DNA of 64,000 bases from Candidatus Thalassospirochaeta sargassi (GCA_028532855.1 JAQQAL010000024.1:62001-126000); one strand, 5' to 3'. Positions 42,202-51,774 are shown, numbered from the stretch's first letter. A program made the numbers and translations. The notes: generated by a model not told the origin, from the sequence alone.

Positions 42202-43188
42202 TTACCAGCGGATAAGGTTACCGCCATAGGTAAGGCCTGCACCGAAACCTGAGGTTAGAATCAGATCGCCTTTATTTAGCTCGCCGCGTTCCTGCATCGC
42301 GTTCAGTGCAATAGGAATTGAAGCTGCCGAGGTGTTGGCATATTCCTCAATAACAACGAAGAATTTCTCCATCGGAATACTGAGCCTTTTCGCTGCCGCC
42401 TGTATTATTCTTATGTTTGCCTGATGTGGGATTATCTTGTGCAGGTCGTCAACAGTCAGGCTGTTTCTGTCAAGAAGAGTATTGATGATAGTTTCGTTTA
42501 CCCTGACAGCAAATCCGTACACACGGCGGCCGTTCATGCTGATGTAAAGATCCTTTTCCGGTGTATCTTCACAGTGAAAGGGGTGCTTTGCACCGCCGGC
42601 TTTTCTCATAAGATGCATGTAGCCGTCACCTTCCGCGCCGAGGAAGTAATCAAGAATTCCCCGACCGTCGCCGCTTTTATTCTTTCCCATAACTACTGCA
42701 CCGGCTCCGTCTCCGAAGAGAACGCATGTGTCACGGTCTTTCCAGTTTGTAATTCTTGAAAGTGCTTCTACACCAATCACAAGAGCTTTCTTAACGCTGC
42801 CCGAAAGTATCATGCTTCTTGCAACCTCAACCCCGTATACAAAACCTGTACACCCGGCAGCAAGATCCATTGCGGCAGTATGTCGTATTTCAAGTTTATG
42901 CTGAACAACACAGGCAGTAGACGGAAAGGTTGAATAATCACCTGAAGCAGAAGCCACAATGATCATATCGATTTCCTCTTTATCGATTCCGGCGCGTTCA
43001 ATTGCGATTTTCGCGGCTTCAACAGCCATATCGGATGTCGTTTTGTCTTCAGCTATAATATGACGTTTGCCTATTCCGGTATGAGAGCGAATCCATTCAT
43101 CGCTTGTATCGACAGTCTTTGCAAGTTCGTCGTTTGTAATCACGTTTTCAGGGATGTGAGCCCCAAGTCCTAAAATTTCCGCAGTCAT
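42202..43188 (-). CDS. fabH: Beta-ketoacyl-ACP synthase III FabH
   Basis: 328 aa, initiates fatty-acid synthesis from acyl-CoA and malonyl-ACP. Catalytic triad Cys113 (LAAGCTGFVYG), His255 (IIPHQANIR) and Asn285 (EYANTSAAS). AAGGAGG Shine-Dalgarno. Separate transcription unit from fabD-fabV, but with the same operator in its promoter. Confidence 0.95.
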   Translation of the reverse strand: MTAEILGLGAHIPENVITNDELAKTVDTSDEWIRSHTGIGKRHIIAEDKTTSDMAVEAAKIAIERAGIDKEEIDMIIVASASGDYSTFPSTACVVQHKLEIRHTAAMDLAAGCTGFVYGVEVARSMILSGSVKKALVIGVEALSRITNWKDRDTCVLFGDGAGAVVMGKNKSGDGRGILDYFLGAEGDGYMHLMRKAGGAKHPFHCEDTPEKDLYISMNGRRVYGFAVRVNETIINTLLDRNSLTVDDLHKIIPHQANIRIIQAAAKRLSIPMEKFFVVIEEYANTSAASIPIALNAMQERGELNKGDLILTSGFGAGLTYGGNLIRW

Positions 43189-43220
43189 AGAACCTCCTTG
43201 AGTGCGATTATTTATAATAT

Positions 43221-43237
43221 ATCGGTTGCAGACCGAT
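43221..43237 (-). promoter_or_regulatory. Fatty-acid operator in the fabH promoter
   Basis: ATCGGT-TGCAG-ACCGAT, a perfect dyad, fills the spacer between a TTGATT -35 candidate (43243-43238) and an AT-rich -10 region (ATATTATA, 43220-43213). An extra half-site ACCGAT lies at 43292-43297. Confidence 0.75.
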
Positions 43238-43299
43238 AATCAAGTTAAATTATTCTAAATGGGCTCGAATTCAGCTATGTTAGGGCAAAAAACCGATAA

Positions 43300-43818
43300 T
43301 TATTTAACTTTACGCTCTTCTGCCGTCTCTTTTGAATGGATCCTGTATCGTTCAGCTGCGGCATCTATCTCTTTTATATCTTCATCCGTCAATTCTCGAA
43401 CAACCTTTGCTGGAGAACCCAGTATCAGGGAACGGGGAGGGAACTTCTTGCCTCCAGTTACGAGAGAACCGGCTCCAACAATGCTGTAATCACCTATTTC
43501 GGCCTTATCGAGGACTATAGCACCCATTCCAATCAGGCAATGATTTCCAATTGTGCATGAGTGAATGATTGCATTATGTCCTACAGTGACCCAGTCGCCT
43601 ACTGTGAGCTGCCTATCGACACTTATATGGCATACTGCACCATCCTGAATATTAGTTGAGTTGCCTATTCTGATTGGTGCAATGTCCCCTCTGATAGTTG
43701 CACTGAACCATACTGATGACTCCGCCCCTAGTACAACATCGCCGCTAACATCGGCATTCCAGGCTATAAAATTGGCTTTGTCTGTATCTGGGGTTTTGTT
43801 TAAAAATTTATTAATCAT
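43300..43818 (-). CDS. Gamma-carbonic anhydrase-like left-handed beta-helix protein
   Basis: 172 aa with hexapeptide repeats (left-handed beta-helix trimer). The three zinc His of the gamma-carbonic anhydrase/YrdA/CaiE group are present: H64, H81 and H86 (VCHISVD, VTVGHNAIIH). ATIRGDIAPIRIGNSTNIQD is typical. Could be a carbonic anhydrase or an acyltransferase-related metal protein. Divergent from the AI-2E permease gene. Confidence 0.88.
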   Translation of the reverse strand: MINKFLNKTPDTDKANFIAWNADVSGDVVLGAESSVWFSATIRGDIAPIRIGNSTNIQDGAVCHISVDRQLTVGDWVTVGHNAIIHSCTIGNHCLIGMGAIVLDKAEIGDYSIVGAGSLVTGGKKFPPRSLILGSPAKVVRELTDEDIKEIDAAAERYRIHSKETAEERKVK

Positions 43819-43850
43819 AATTTATTCTCCATAATAAAATGAAAATGGGC

Positions 43851-43856
43851 TATAAT
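43851..43856 (+). promoter_or_regulatory. -10 element that rules out an early start
   Basis: TATAAT at 43851-43856 overlaps an ATG at 43855, so that ATG cannot be in the message. The next in-frame ATG, 43879, has AGGA upstream. No good -35 was found. Confidence 0.5.
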
Positions 43857-43878
43857 GATATTAACAGGAATAGAAATT

Positions 43879-44937
43879 ATGAACAATCAGAGAGCTAATA
43901 CGATATTCATCGGCGTTATTGCCATTGTTGCAACAGTAGCTGCTTTAAAGATAGCAAGCTCCGTTATGCTGCCTATTTTTTTTGCGATTCTTCTGTCGTT
44001 TACACTGTCGCCTGTTGTCGACGGTCTTACCCGGATTAAGGTTCCCCGAGGAATATCCATTACGCTTGCAATCCTGATTATTGCAGGTATCGGCTATCTT
44101 GTAGGTTTGTTTCTTTTCTCAAGTCTTAATTCCTTTATAGATGAAGCTCCAAAATATTATCACCGGTTTGAAGATATCACCAGTCAGATTTCAGGTGCCC
44201 TGAATACCAATTTTGCAATGGAACTGCCTGAAAACCCGATGGCAGAAATAGATTTTACAGCAACCTTTATAAATTCTATCAATTCACTGTCGCAGAACGT
44301 TGTGTCTTTTGCGAGCGCAATGGTAATTGTCATTTTATCAACTATATTTTTACTTCTTGAATCACCATATATTCAGGTAACAATCGCAAAGGCCTTTCCC
44401 CGCAAAGCCGGAAAGAGAATTATAATCATAATGCGTCATACCATCAGACAGATTGGCCGATATCTTTCGGTAAAATTCCTGGTCAGCGCAATGACCGGTG
44501 TTTTTGTGTGGCTGTTTCTTGAGATTATCGGGATGGATTTCTCATTAATCTGGGGCGTCCTTGCCTTTATTCTCAACTTTATACCGAATATCGGCTCTGT
44601 CATTCTCATGGCGGTTACGATAATTATGGGATTTATACAGTTTTTCCCGCAGCCTGGACCAATAGTAGCAGTTGTAGTATCAATGATAAGTGTTCAGATA
44701 GTAGTTGGGAATTTCCTTGACCCTAGAATGCAGGGCAGACGCCTTAATCTAAGCCCGATAATAATCATTTTTTCTCTCTTTCTCTGGGGCTGGATATGGG
44801 GGCCTGTAGGTATGTTCATTGCTGTACCAATTACTGCGGTAATAAAGATTATCTGTGAGAATGTACCGCCATTGAAGCCGATAGCCATGCTTATGGAGAA
44901 CGGTCGGAAAGTATCAAAAAACCGCCGGTTCATTTAA
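43879..44937 (+). CDS. AI-2E family transporter (PerM/TqsA-like)
   Basis: 352 aa from ATG 43879. Seven or eight hydrophobic segments, including MLPIFFAILLSFTLSPVVDG and FSLIWGVLAFILNFIPNIGS, and the family end NLSPIIIIFSLFLWGWIWGP with GMFIAVPITAVIKII. Family members are exporters or Na+/H+-type permeases; autoinducer-2 export is only one possibility. C-terminus basic, cytoplasmic. Confidence 0.88.
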   Translation: MNNQRANTIFIGVIAIVATVAALKIASSVMLPIFFAILLSFTLSPVVDGLTRIKVPRGISITLAILIIAGIGYLVGLFLFSSLNSFIDEAPKYYHRFEDITSQISGALNTNFAMELPENPMAEIDFTATFINSINSLSQNVVSFASAMVIVILSTIFLLLESPYIQVTIAKAFPRKAGKRIIIIMRHTIRQIGRYLSVKFLVSAMTGVFVWLFLEIIGMDFSLIWGVLAFILNFIPNIGSVILMAVTIIMGFIQFFPQPGPIVAVVVSMISVQIVVGNFLDPRMQGRRLNLSPIIIIFSLFLWGWIWGPVGMFIAVPITAVIKIICENVPPLKPIAMLMENGRKVSKNRRFI

Positions 44938-44967
44938 CTGCAACCCATTTTGATTTTTTAATACTAC

Positions 44968-44996
44968 TTGTTTAAAACAGCCTACATAGGTATTAT
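44968..44996 (+). promoter_or_regulatory. trpS promoter, predicted leaderless
   Basis: TTGTTT (44968-44973), 17 bp, TATTAT (44991-44996). Six bases separate the -10 from the ATG at 45003, and no ribosome binding site is present. No T-box or trp leader was seen. Confidence 0.6.
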
Positions 44997-45002
44997 AAAT
45001 CC

Positions 45003-46070
45003 ATGGAAAGAAAACGCATACTGACGGGTGACAGACCTACCGGAAAACTGCATCTAGGGCACTACGTCGGTTCACTACAAAACAGAGTCAAACTACAGGA
45101 AGACTACGATTGCTTCTTTATAATTGCAGATCTGCATATGCTTACCACAAAACCGGATGCTTCTGCTATAGCCCAGATTGGTCAGAATGCCAGAGATATG
45201 GTGCTTGATTACATCGCAGCCGGTATTGATCCGCATAAGTCGAAAATTTACCTTCAGTCCGCAGTGCATGAAGTGTATGAAATGAACCTGATTTTCGAAA
45301 TGATGGTGTCAGTTCCAAGACTTCAGAGGGTGCCGAGCATCAAGGACATGGCCAGAGCCGCTGATATTACAGAGATACCGCTTGGACTGCTCGGATACCC
45401 TGTCCTTCAGGCCGCTGATATTTTAATGCCCAGGGCAAATCTTGTTCCGGTTGGTAAGGATAATGTTTCTCACGTTGAGCTTACCCGGGAGATAGCAAGG
45501 CGCTTTAACAGTATGTACGATGAGGTTTTTCCCATTCCTGATGTGATGGTCGGTGATGTACCAACCCTTGTCGGGACTGACGGTGACGCGAAAATGTCAA
45601 AATCTCTCGGTAATGCGATAATGCTTTCTGATGATGAAAAAGCCGTAAACAAAAAAGTTCGCGGTATGTATACCGATCCTAACAGGGTACGTGCTGATAT
45701 TCCCGGCAAGGTTGAGGGTAACCCTGTTTTTATTTATCATGATATTTTCAATCCCGACAAGGCCGAGGTAGAGGATCTTAAATCCCGCTATCAACAGGGA
45801 AAGGTTGGGGATGTTGAGGTTAAAGACAAGCTTGCTGCGGCAATAAACGCTTTTCTGGATCCCATGAGAGAGAGAAGGGCTGAATATGAATCCAGGTCGG
45901 GATTTGTTGAAGAGGTTCTTTTTGACGGAACAATAGCCGCACGAGAGGAAGCCAGGGCTACCCTCGGAGCTATGAAGAAGGCAATGGGGCTCACTGGCGT
46001 CTGGAACAGTATCAGTCGAAAAGCTGAGAAGACAAAGAAAAAACGCGGGAAAGAATCGGCTCAAAATTAA
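45003..46070 (+). CDS. trpS: Tryptophanyl-tRNA synthetase
   Basis: Class I aminoacyl-tRNA synthetase, 355 aa. HIGH-type motif [11 protein letters not shown] (14-24), KMSKSLGN (about 198-205), [11 protein letters not shown] and the [10 protein letters not shown] region. C-terminus ends in a short basic tail ([11 protein letters not shown]). Confidence 0.95.
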   Translation: MERKRILTGDRPTGKLHLGHYVGSLQNRVKLQEDYDCFFIIADLHMLTTKPDASAIAQIGQNARDMVLDYIAAGIDPHKSKIYLQSAVHEVYEMNLIFEMMVSVPRLQRVPSIKDMARAADITEIPLGLLGYPVLQAADILMPRANLVPVGKDNVSHVELTREIARRFNSMYDEVFPIPDVMVGDVPTLVGTDGDAKMSKSLGNAIMLSDDEKAVNKKVRGMYTDPNRVRADIPGKVEGNPVFIYHDIFNPDKAEVEDLKSRYQQGKVGDVEVKDKLAAAINAFLDPMRERRAEYESRSGFVEEVLFDGTIAAREEARATLGAMKKAMGLTGVWNSISRKAEKTKKKRGKESAQN

Positions 46071-46141
46071 AATTTTACTGGAACTAGGCCGGCTGATGTA
46101 CTAAACTTTATAATAGAACTATAGTTTATCCGGAGGATAAA

Positions 46142-47251
46142 ATGAAGAAGTTTTTAGTGTTAATTTTAGCATTGATGTTATTCACCGGCGTTGCTTCAGT
46201 ATTTTCAGATGCTGCTGAAGACGCCTTCAACGAGCTGGTGAACACCCTTGTAGGAACGATGGAAGGTGATTTCAGTCTCCTGCTTGACGGCCTTGGACAG
46301 GATCTGGATCCTATCTTGATGCAGAATGCGCTTGACGGGCAGAATATCGGGATGGCTGAATTAGGCAGTAAGCGATTCAATCATTTTTATTTCAGCATTC
46401 TGCCTACTGTCTCCATAACTGCAGCGAACGGAGTGTTTACTTTCACTGATACACAGGCATATGAGGATTCCCTTGTACTCAAAGGTATGCTTGATTCAAT
46501 TCTTTTTGATGAGGAAGAAGGTCTTCTGGGAAGTCTGCTTGCTAATGAAGATTATGAGGTTCTGGCGGACGTTTTATTGAACAAAGCCACACCTATTCCT
46601 GCATTAAAGCTGAACGCCGGTGCAAAGCTTCCGTCCAATATTGAGCTGCTTCTATACGGAATGTGGGTTCCGCCATTTCTCTGGGATATGATTCCAGCTG
46701 ATACCATGTCTTCACTTCCCGACGGTTTGATGCCCACCTTCAATTATCTTAATATAGGCGCAGAGCTTCGATATGTTCTGCTGCGCGACAGCAAGGACAC
46801 CCCGGGTGTTTCCATCGGGCTGGGCGGAGCATACAATCACCTGCTGTTAGGTGTTGGACTCGGAGACTTGTTGTATGAATCATTAGGCGATTCCTTAGGT
46901 ACAATACCTGCCAGTTTCGGTGCTGACTATAACCCATTTGAAGATGCCGGCATGGAATTCAGTTCAGATACCATTGTTTTGGGAATCAACACGACAATTT
47001 CAAAGAAGCTTGCAGTCCTTTATCCCTTTATAAAGCTTGGCGCGTATTACGCTATTACTGATTTCAGCGGCATTGCAACACTGACCGAGACGGCAGTAAT
47101 CGAGGGGGGAGACGGTCATAATGATATGGATATGCTGGTCAGTACAGGCTTTGATTTAATGCTCGGCCCGCTCGGGACCAATCTTACTGTTGACTACAAT
47201 CTCGGTTCCGGGGTTTGGGGTCTGGATCTCGGTTCAAGGCTGCAGTTTTAA
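46142..47251 (+). CDS. Outer-membrane beta-barrel-like protein
   Basis: 369 aa. Signal peptide MKKFLVLILALMLFTGVASV, acidic mature protein with alternating beta segments (LNIGAELRYVLL, GVSIGLGGAYNHLLLGVGLG) and a C-terminal aromatic residue (GLDLGSRLQF), as in outer-membrane barrels. GGAGG Shine-Dalgarno; a TATAAT at 46109-46114 may be its -10. No named family recognised. Terminator follows. Confidence 0.65.
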   Translation: MKKFLVLILALMLFTGVASVFSDAAEDAFNELVNTLVGTMEGDFSLLLDGLGQDLDPILMQNALDGQNIGMAELGSKRFNHFYFSILPTVSITAANGVFTFTDTQAYEDSLVLKGMLDSILFDEEEGLLGSLLANEDYEVLADVLLNKATPIPALKLNAGAKLPSNIELLLYGMWVPPFLWDMIPADTMSSLPDGLMPTFNYLNIGAELRYVLLRDSKDTPGVSIGLGGAYNHLLLGVGLGDLLYESLGDSLGTIPASFGADYNPFEDAGMEFSSDTIVLGINTTISKKLAVLYPFIKLGAYYAITDFSGIATLTETAVIEGGDGHNDMDMLVSTGFDLMLGPLGTNLTVDYNLGSGVWGLDLGSRLQF

Positions 47252-47293
47252 CCGGTTTCGGTTATTTATCAGCCGATTATCTTATAACAGAGA

Positions 47294-47322
47294 GGCTGAC
47301 AAGGATTCTTTCCTTGTCAGCC
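47294..47322 (+). terminator. Rho-independent terminator
   Basis: Perfect 12-bp stem GGCTGACAAGGA / TCCTTGTCAGCC, loop TTCTT, then C and six T. Confidence 0.92.
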
Positions 47323-47448
47323 CTTTTTTATGCTGTATGAAGTATCAATATAAAGCCAAACTGATAAGCAGGTTTTGATATCATCCTGCAGTACCTGCGT
47401 CAGAACTGTACCTGCTGCCGTCTGCACTTATGAACAAAGCAAATTAAA

Positions 47449-47474
47449 AAGCCCCCGCCGGACGGCGGGGGCTT
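47449..47474 (-). terminator. Rho-independent terminator of the lipoprotein operon
   Basis: Stem AAGCCCCCGCCG / CGGCGGGGGCTT with only 2 loop bases in the paired form; on the minus strand it is followed by TTTTTAATTT. Ends the operon at 47496-51681. The interval 47323-47448 holds no gene I can support. Confidence 0.88.
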
Positions 47475-47495
47475 GATTCTCCAGTAAATTGATTC

Positions 47496-49019
47496 TTATT
47501 CTGTTTCCCAGTCCAAATCTACATTTGCAGGGCTTACATCAAGTGAAACAAGACCATAGCTTCCTGCTACATAGAGAGTGCTATCGTCCCAGGCCAGTCC
47601 TGTTATGCCGTCGTCGTTGAGTTTGCCCAAAGCAGGCAGCCCCTGGTTGAAGGCGACCCTTGCAACATTACCGTTTTCATTGTTAATTACAAGCAGTTCC
47701 ATCGCGGTAACACAGGCTGTGTAGTCTTCGCTGCAGGCAAGCAGCTCAATACGTTCGCCCTCGGCAAATATCTCTTCAGCTTCCATATCACTTACAGAAG
47801 CTTCTGCAGTCATCTTATAGAGGCCGCTGTCGGTTCCTACAAAGAGGTAGTCATTATTGTAGTTACCAAGATTCAAGACAACTCTGTCTTCAAGGTATGT
47901 ATTGTTAAGGGCAAAGTCGGTAAACATGTTAAGGATGGTATCTTCACCCTCAACATCCTCATCATCGAATGCGCTGTCGTCCAGGCCGTCTTCGTTGAGA
48001 GGGATCTGAAATCTGAAGTTGCCTAATTTTGAAGCAACAAATAACCATACATATTCATCACCGTCCGTGTTTTCATAGCTTAATACTGAAAAGCCCTTGA
48101 AAAACTCGCCGCTGAGATCAATTTCAAACTCTTCTAAAGCCTCAAGAACCTCAGAGAAGTCAACTGCCAGCCACTCGGTAGCTGTTTCGGTGCCTTCACC
48201 ATAGTCAAACTCCCCATATACCGATAAAACTATGCCTCCGTCCATCTGGGAAAGACCAAGCTGCATATTCAGATCATCATCATAGAAGATATAGGACGAG
48301 AGGAGATCGATTGTTGTATCGCCCGCGTAATCTACACCGAACATTGCTTCAGGTAAATCGGATGAAAAATCAAAATTGAAAACTTCTTCTTCTTTGTCGA
48401 AAAGGCCCACTGCCTGGCCGTTGGTAGCCTTTGCAGTGATTATGACATTGTCTTCATACCCTTTGTCCACATCTCTGAGAACTGTGTCGCCGGGTGCAGC
48501 TTTTTCATTTATGGATGTGCTACCGTAATAAAGCACTGACCCGTCCGCACCAACCGTATAAACACTGTCATCTATAAAGGCTGCACCATTTACTGCAGTC
48601 CCGATTAGTTCAGTGAAGGCAGTTGTCTTTATTTCCTCAGACTGAATTGTTGTTGTGGTTAGCGCGCCCCCGGTAACATTGATTATCCCGTTGGCTGATC
48701 TTTCTACAGTAAAAATATCGTCTGTTTTAACACCAAGAGACATGAATATTTTATAGGCCGGACCTACGGGAAGACTTTCAAGTGTTATGGTATCCTGTCC
48801 GGTAGCAAGATCGAAGGATTCTTCTCTGTAGAAAGAGTTTGTGCCTTCGATGGCGAGCCAGACCTTCAGGTGATTATAGTCATCACCGACAGCCTTTGAC
48901 GTTACTGATGATAAATCAATGCTTACATCTTCCGAATCAGCTGTCATTCCTCCACATGAGGATAATAACAGAATTAATGCGGTTAAAAGCAATAATCCTG
49001 CTGTTTTTATTTTATTCAT
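47496..49019 (-). CDS. Lipoprotein, possibly beta-propeller
   Basis: 507 aa. Lipoprotein signal with lipobox LLSSC (MNKIKTAGLLLLTALILLLS). Very acidic mature region with repeated short strands such as DDSVYTVGADGSVLYYG, NDYLFVGTDSGLYKMT and DDSTLYVAGSYGLVSLDV, suggesting beta-propeller blades. Fourth and last gene of a minus-strand envelope operon, 9 bp after the FecR-domain gene. Confidence 0.7.
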   Translation of the reverse strand: MNKIKTAGLLLLTALILLLSSCGGMTADSEDVSIDLSSVTSKAVGDDYNHLKVWLAIEGTNSFYREESFDLATGQDTITLESLPVGPAYKIFMSLGVKTDDIFTVERSANGIINVTGGALTTTTIQSEEIKTTAFTELIGTAVNGAAFIDDSVYTVGADGSVLYYGSTSINEKAAPGDTVLRDVDKGYEDNVIITAKATNGQAVGLFDKEEEVFNFDFSSDLPEAMFGVDYAGDTTIDLLSSYIFYDDDLNMQLGLSQMDGGIVLSVYGEFDYGEGTETATEWLAVDFSEVLEALEEFEIDLSGEFFKGFSVLSYENTDGDEYVWLFVASKLGNFRFQIPLNEDGLDDSAFDDEDVEGEDTILNMFTDFALNNTYLEDRVVLNLGNYNNDYLFVGTDSGLYKMTAEASVSDMEAEEIFAEGERIELLACSEDYTACVTAMELLVINNENGNVARVAFNQGLPALGKLNDDGITGLAWDDSTLYVAGSYGLVSLDVSPANVDLDWETE

Positions 49020-49028
49020 TCTATCCTC

Positions 49029-49712
49029 CTATTCCACCACCGTAATGGATATGTCGCCGTAGAGATCAACTGCTGGTGCTCCACCGGCGTTGCCGCCCTG
49101 AAAACTTCCGTTCTGTGCTGTTGAGTTCTCTTTTTTCTCAAGGTTGCCCTGGGTAGTTGATTCCTTAAGCTTTTCAGCAAGCGGGCTGTTCGGTTTACCG
49201 CTGCCTGATACAGTACAGCTTTCTCCGGCTGCGACAAGAACTTCCCTGTCTATCGAAGCACTGATGAGTGCAACGACTCCCTTGCTGACCTTGACTGAAT
49301 TGCCGTCAAAGGTAAACTCGGTTCCGCGAACAGCAGCTGTTGATGAAGGGCTCCTGAGTCTGAAATCATGGCTCAGGTTTTGATCACGTTTTACTTCAGC
49401 TTTTACCTTGCCGACTCTGAGAAAGAGTCCGGTAGTCTGTGCTCCCTGGCTCTCGATAAGTTCTTCAAGTTTCATTCTTGTGAGGGCATCAACCGTCAGG
49501 GTTGAAGCTCCGACATCAAGAACAGCAGAAGCTCCGAAGCCTGTGGAAATGCTTGCGCCCTTCGGCAGTGAATCACCGACAGAAGCCGTCTGCCAGCTAC
49601 TTCCGGGCAGTTGTATTTCCACCCTTCCGCTTGTCTCTTTAACAACGGCATTCTCCGCAAACAGCGGCAGCGCTGCTAACAGAACAACCAATATAATCAA
49701 TAACTTCTTCAT
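49029..49712 (-). CDS. FecR-domain secreted protein
   Basis: 227 aa. Signal peptide (MKKLLIILVVLLAALPLFA), FecR domain: GRVEIQLPGSSWQTASVGDS, GASISTGFGASAVLDVGAST, LRSPSSTAAVRGTEFTFDGN. The C-terminus is Asn/Gly/Ser-rich. Freestanding FecR proteins without a membrane helix are often encoded with CHASE2 cyclases; here the CHASE2 cyclase is divergent from this operon. Probably periplasmic, partner unknown. Confidence 0.85.
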   Translation of the reverse strand: MKKLLIILVVLLAALPLFAENAVVKETSGRVEIQLPGSSWQTASVGDSLPKGASISTGFGASAVLDVGASTLTVDALTRMKLEELIESQGAQTTGLFLRVGKVKAEVKRDQNLSHDFRLRSPSSTAAVRGTEFTFDGNSVKVSKGVVALISASIDREVLVAAGESCTVSGSGKPNSPLAEKLKESTTQGNLEKKENSTAQNGSFQGGNAGGAPAVDLYGDISITVVE

Positions 49713-49729
49713 TAAGAATGTACCTCCTG

Positions 49730-51220
49730 TTAAAAACTGAACGAAACATTAAGTTTCGCCATAAATGTTGGATTGGACATATCTGAACCAGCTTCAAAAG
49801 CATTGCTGTTAGGCAGGAAGTAACCGACCTGAGCAATTGCGCCAAGATCGGAAAACGGTCGCCAGTTCACTGTTAAATCTATCTCAGAACCTAGATAATT
49901 TCTTGATTCTGCCTCAAAATCAGACGAAATACCGGAAATTGAAACCGGTCCTTCAGTCAGTCGGTAGAACTGCAGCAGATTGGCTGAAACCTGCAGATCC
50001 TTAACTATCCGGAGCGGCATCCATCCAAGCGGTTTCATTGAATAGCTGGCGTTAGCAGTCAGGATGTTGCTTACACCCGGAGAGAATATTATTCCGCCGC
50101 CGCCGGATGTGATCGGAGTAAACTGAGTGTAATACCCCTCCTTATTACCTTCATAATAGTAATCAGCATCACTATCGCCGGTTCCGAAGTATGCGCCCCC
50201 GCTGATTCTTGAGTTAAAAAGCCATGGAAGGAAATAGTCGAGGCTGAAACCTGCCATATGCGAAATGATAGTGTCATACTGGTATGAATACCCCTCTGAA
50301 CTGTTGCCATCAGCCTTATAGCTAAGCGTGCGGCCGGTGCCGAAGTAGTAAAAAACATTATGGTAGAGCGAGCCAATAATTGGTCCGGAAACTCCGGCTC
50401 CTATATACTGTGTATCAACTGCGCCACCGCCGTCGGCGTCATAATAGATATCGCCTTCCTGAACCAGAGGATAATCAGTTGTTTCACCGAAATAGTCCGC
50501 TGCAACAGCCATCATTGGTCTAAGATCCTCCTGTGCAACCAGTGAGAATGTCAGACTTTGTCTTGCTATAGCCTCAGGAAGACTCAACGTAATTATTTCT
50601 ACAGCACGCGGACTGTCAAAAATTGTCAAACCATCGGTTCCATCGGGATCAAACAGCTTTTTTGTCAGGGTCGTGGAATTTGAGGTTTGAGCTAAATCTG
50701 TTTTCGACATGATTGTAGGTGATGAAGAATTCAGTATACTACCCGATTCAGTAAACATTAAAGCTGTAGTCCCTGCAGTAATTGTCAGTTCAGCTTTCGG
50801 ATAGTTGAAGTTCATCGTTAATCCGTCCAGCTGCTGTGAAAACACCTTCGATGAAAAATCAGAAGCTGAAAACCGGCCGAAACTGGTTGCAAGGATGGAC
50901 GGACCGTAATCAAGATCATCCCAGAGCCCGTCTAATTTAAGATAGTCGGGGTTGAAATAAAAGTTAAATAGTACTTCATCCTCAAGCAGATCCTTAGTAA
51001 TAGCTGCAGTGAGGTCGAATTTCATTTCAAATGAATAATGCTCCCCCTTTCCTGATTCAAGCCAGAGTCCCAGCTGGGCTTCTGTTGAGGCCCCTTCTAT
51101 GTCCAGGGTGGAAAGGTCCGTTCCTGAAGTTAAGGACCCGCCGACATCAAAGGCCGAGGCATTAACCGCAGCACCCAGAATCAGGATTAACGCAAGAAGC
51201 GTTATGGTTAATCGTTTCAT
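49730..51220 (-). CDS. Outer-membrane beta-barrel protein
   Basis: 496 aa with signal peptide (MKRLTITLLALILILGAAVN) and a C-terminal FMAKLNVSFSF ending in Phe, typical of outer-membrane barrels. Many alternating amphipathic strands, for example GLWLESGKGEHYSFEMKFDL and AEINVR-like segments; glycine- and aromatic-rich. Resembles porin or alginate-export-like barrels only in general. Starts at the stop of the gene before it (1-bp overlap at 51220). Confidence 0.75.
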   Translation of the reverse strand: MKRLTITLLALILILGAAVNASAFDVGGSLTSGTDLSTLDIEGASTEAQLGLWLESGKGEHYSFEMKFDLTAAITKDLLEDEVLFNFYFNPDYLKLDGLWDDLDYGPSILATSFGRFSASDFSSKVFSQQLDGLTMNFNYPKAELTITAGTTALMFTESGSILNSSSPTIMSKTDLAQTSNSTTLTKKLFDPDGTDGLTIFDSPRAVEIITLSLPEAIARQSLTFSLVAQEDLRPMMAVAADYFGETTDYPLVQEGDIYYDADGGGAVDTQYIGAGVSGPIIGSLYHNVFYYFGTGRTLSYKADGNSSEGYSYQYDTIISHMAGFSLDYFLPWLFNSRISGGAYFGTGDSDADYYYEGNKEGYYTQFTPITSGGGGIIFSPGVSNILTANASYSMKPLGWMPLRIVKDLQVSANLLQFYRLTEGPVSISGISSDFEAESRNYLGSEIDLTVNWRPFSDLGAIAQVGYFLPNSNAFEAGSDMSNPTFMAKLNVSFSF

Positions 51221-51681
51221 TATATTCCCTCCTTGAAGTCTATGGCCCGGGAGAGTATGTTCATAACATCTTCACCGCTGAGATTATCGCCCGGATGAGC
51301 CTGTCCTGTAACAATTTCAAGATAGGCGAGCTCTCTAACCGCATATCGCGGAGACGGGAATAGTTTATACATCAGACCGCCCCTGATTTTAAGTGATTTC
51401 ATAATAATATATGAAACCTCCCCAAGTGAAATTGAATCGTCTGCATCAGCCCGTTTGCTGATCCATTTTTCTTCCGCTGCTGTGCTCATGGCCTCCGATA
51501 TAGAAGCTGATTCGTTAACAGCGCCGCTGCCGACAGTTATCAGATATACCGCTTCACCGTATTCAGCAACTTCCTGATCAAGCAGGTCATCGATAATATT
51601 CATCGACTGGGCGGACAATCCAACCGCCGAGATGAAAATCAATAGCGAGGTTAAAATAAGAAAAACTTTAATTTTTTGCAT
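51220..51681 (-). CDS. Small secreted protein of unknown function
   Basis: 153 aa, signal peptide MQKIKVFLILTSLLIFISAV to about residue 24. The mature part is helical and acidic (NIIDDLLDQEVAEYGEAVYL, SISLGEVSYIIMKSLKIRGG). First gene of the envelope operon; a GGAGAAAAGG ribosome site precedes it. No family recognised. Confidence 0.7.
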   Translation of the reverse strand: MQKIKVFLILTSLLIFISAVGLSAQSMNIIDDLLDQEVAEYGEAVYLITVGSGAVNESASISEAMSTAAEEKWISKRADADDSISLGEVSYIIMKSLKIRGGLMYKLFPSPRYAVRELAYLEIVTGQAHPGDNLSGEDVMNILSRAIDFKEGI

Positions 51682-51708
51682 ACCTTTTCTCCATAATATG
51701 GACTATAC

Positions 51709-51721
51709 TACTTTAAAAGTA
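51709..51721. promoter_or_regulatory. Small palindrome in the divergent cyclase/envelope region
   Basis: TACTTT-A-AAAGTA lies between the divergent envelope operon (start 51681) and the CHASE2 cyclase (start 51775). It could be an operator shared by both, but it is short and AT-rich. Confidence 0.35.
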
Positions 51722-51774
51722 TATTACTTACACGCTTAGCTTTCAAATGTTTTTTAAATAAAGGTTAGTTAATT

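Noticed and set aside
44938-45002. T-box or trp attenuator before trpS
   Set aside because: The spacer is 65 bp, with a promoter ending six bases before the ATG; no specifier stem or terminator is present.
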